NCBI GenBank assembly: GCA_949840605.1
Contig: CATKXN010000062.1
Coordinates: 1 to 14,511, forward strand
Source of the DNA: an uncultured Alistipes sp.
Lineage (GTDB): Bacteria; Bacteroidota; Bacteroidia; Bacteroidales; Rikenellaceae
Direction of reading: 5' to 3'
DNA length: 14,511 nucleotides
Position 1 is the stretch's first letter, and each line of letters starts with the position of its first letter. The position numbers were made by a program, and so were the translations under genes. Of the stretch, positions 13,838-14,511 are shown in pieces. A model generated the notes under the pieces. That model was given only the letters and a program-made list of their open reading frames with translations. It searched no databases and was not told the DNA's origin.

Positions 13838-14511
13838 ATGGAATTTTCAGCTGAAATGATCGCCGGATTTCTGGGCGGCGAAATCGTCGGCGACAAGAAC
13901 GCCAAGGTACACACCGTCTCGTCGATCGAGGAGGGCAAGGCCGGTTCGCTGAGCTACCTCACCAATCCCAAATACGAACAGTTCCTCTACACCACGGGCG
14001 CGTCGATCGTGCTGGTCGACCGGGCCTTCACACCCTCTCAGCCGGTGTCCGCGACGCTCGTCCGGGTGGACGACGCCGGGGCCTGCGTCCTGAAACTCCT
14101 CGAAATGTACAACGCCGCCAAGCCCCGCCGCAAGGGAATCAGCGACCGCGCGTCGGTATCGCCCGAAGCCGAGGTGGGCGATGCATGCTACATCGGCGAA
14201 TTCGCGGTCGTCGAAGAGGGCGTGCGCATCGGCAAGGGATGCCAGATCTACCCGCAGGTCTACCTCGGGCGCGGCGTCACCGTCGGCGACAACACCACGC
14301 TCTACCCCGGGGTGAAGATTTACGAAGGATGCGTCGTGGGCGCGAACTGCATTCTGCACGCCGGCGCGGTGATCGGCGCCGACGGATTCGGGTTCCTGCC
14401 CAATGCGCAGGGCGGTTTCGACAAGATCCCCCAGCTGGGCAACGTCGTCATCGAGGACGACGTGGAGATCGGCGCCAACACCTGCATCGACCGCGCCAAA
14501 ACCGATTCGAC
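13838..14511 (+). CDS. lpxD: UDP-3-O-acylglucosamine N-acyltransferase (3' end outside the window)
   Basis: Adds the second, amide-linked hydroxyacyl chain from acyl-ACP to UDP-3-O-acyl-GlcN in lipid A synthesis, in the cytoplasm as a trimer. 224 codons are visible; the family is about 340, so the end is beyond the right edge. Seen: the N-terminal uridine-binding domain (1-100, with [15 protein letters not shown] at 36-50), followed by left-handed beta-helix hexapeptide repeats from about residue 106 ([19 protein letters not shown]), and the LpxD signature [13 protein letters not shown] at 174-186 and [18 protein letters not shown] at 196-213. The catalytic histidine, which follows IDRG..DDT.I and lies near residue 240 in E. 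coli, is past the edge. The ATG at 13838 gives the standard [14 protein letters not shown] start. No clear TAnnTTTG box precedes it, although the 40 bases before the ATG are AT-rich. Confidence 0.95.
   Translation, partial: MEFSAEMIAGFLGGEIVGDKNAKVHTVSSIEEGKAGSLSYLTNPKYEQFLYTTGASIVLVDRAFTPSQPVSATLVRVDDAGACVLKLLEMYNAAKPRRKGISDRASVSPEAEVGDACYIGEFAVVEEGVRIGKGCQIYPQVYLGRGVTVGDNTTLYPGVKIYEGCVVGANCILHAGAVIGADGFGFLPNAQGGFDKIPQLGNVVIEDDVEIGANTCIDRAKTDS

Noticed and set aside
13662..13859. 65-codon frame starting in an ATGA overlap with the coaD stop.
   Set aside because: It is made almost wholly of the palindromic repeats, lacks any protein-like pattern, and would overlap the lpxD start.

Overview
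The window looks like chromosomal DNA of a GC-rich member of the Bacteroidales, most likely Alistipes or a close Rikenellaceae relative. The evidence is the V-type ATPase operon with a DUF2764 gene, the DUF4301 and DUF6549-type proteins, a SusD-era style surface lipoprotein phosphoesterase, the weak ribosome binding sites, and several copies of the Bacteroidota -7 promoter box TAnnTTTG. The genus is inferred from overall resemblance and not proven. Most of the window is ordinary housekeeping DNA: no tRNA, rRNA, CRISPR array, insertion sequence or integrase is visible.

Left part, minus strand (1-4351): the head of a V/A-type ATPase operon, read right to left as promoter, atpE (stalk), a DUF2764 gene, atpA (catalytic), and atpB (non-catalytic, cut by the window edge). 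Gaps are 3-16 bases, so this is one transcript; the rotor and membrane genes (D, I, K) should lie beyond the left edge. The same order with a DUF2764 gene in the subunit C position is known in Borrelia and Chlamydia.

Middle, minus strand (4530-8274): two apparently single-gene units. One is a calcineurin-like phosphoesterase lipoprotein with its own intrinsic terminator. A run of nine C residues in its signal-peptide coding region puts the natural ATG out of frame with the body of the gene, which is either a phase-variable switch or a sequence error. The other is a DUF4301 protein whose motifs resemble UDP-sugar pyrophosphorylases.

Right part, plus strand (8288-14511): a compact cluster murB - tilS - holA - class IV aminotransferase-like gene (gaps of 1 and 3 bases, then a 4-base TTGA overlap). 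It joins peptidoglycan precursor synthesis, tRNA-Ile lysidine formation and the replication clamp loader. The fourth gene has the class IV aminotransferase layout but no lysine except the last two residues, so it cannot be a normal PLP enzyme. Next come a DUF6549-like coiled-coil membrane or lipoprotein, a terminator, coaD (coenzyme A synthesis), a 172-base palindrome-rich intergenic stretch, and lpxD (lipid A synthesis), cut by the right edge.

The best leads for something undescribed are the poly-C tract at the phosphoesterase start, the lysine-less class IV aminotransferase-like protein, the DUF2764 protein as a divergent V-ATPase subunit, and the DUF4301 protein as a possible nucleotidyltransferase.
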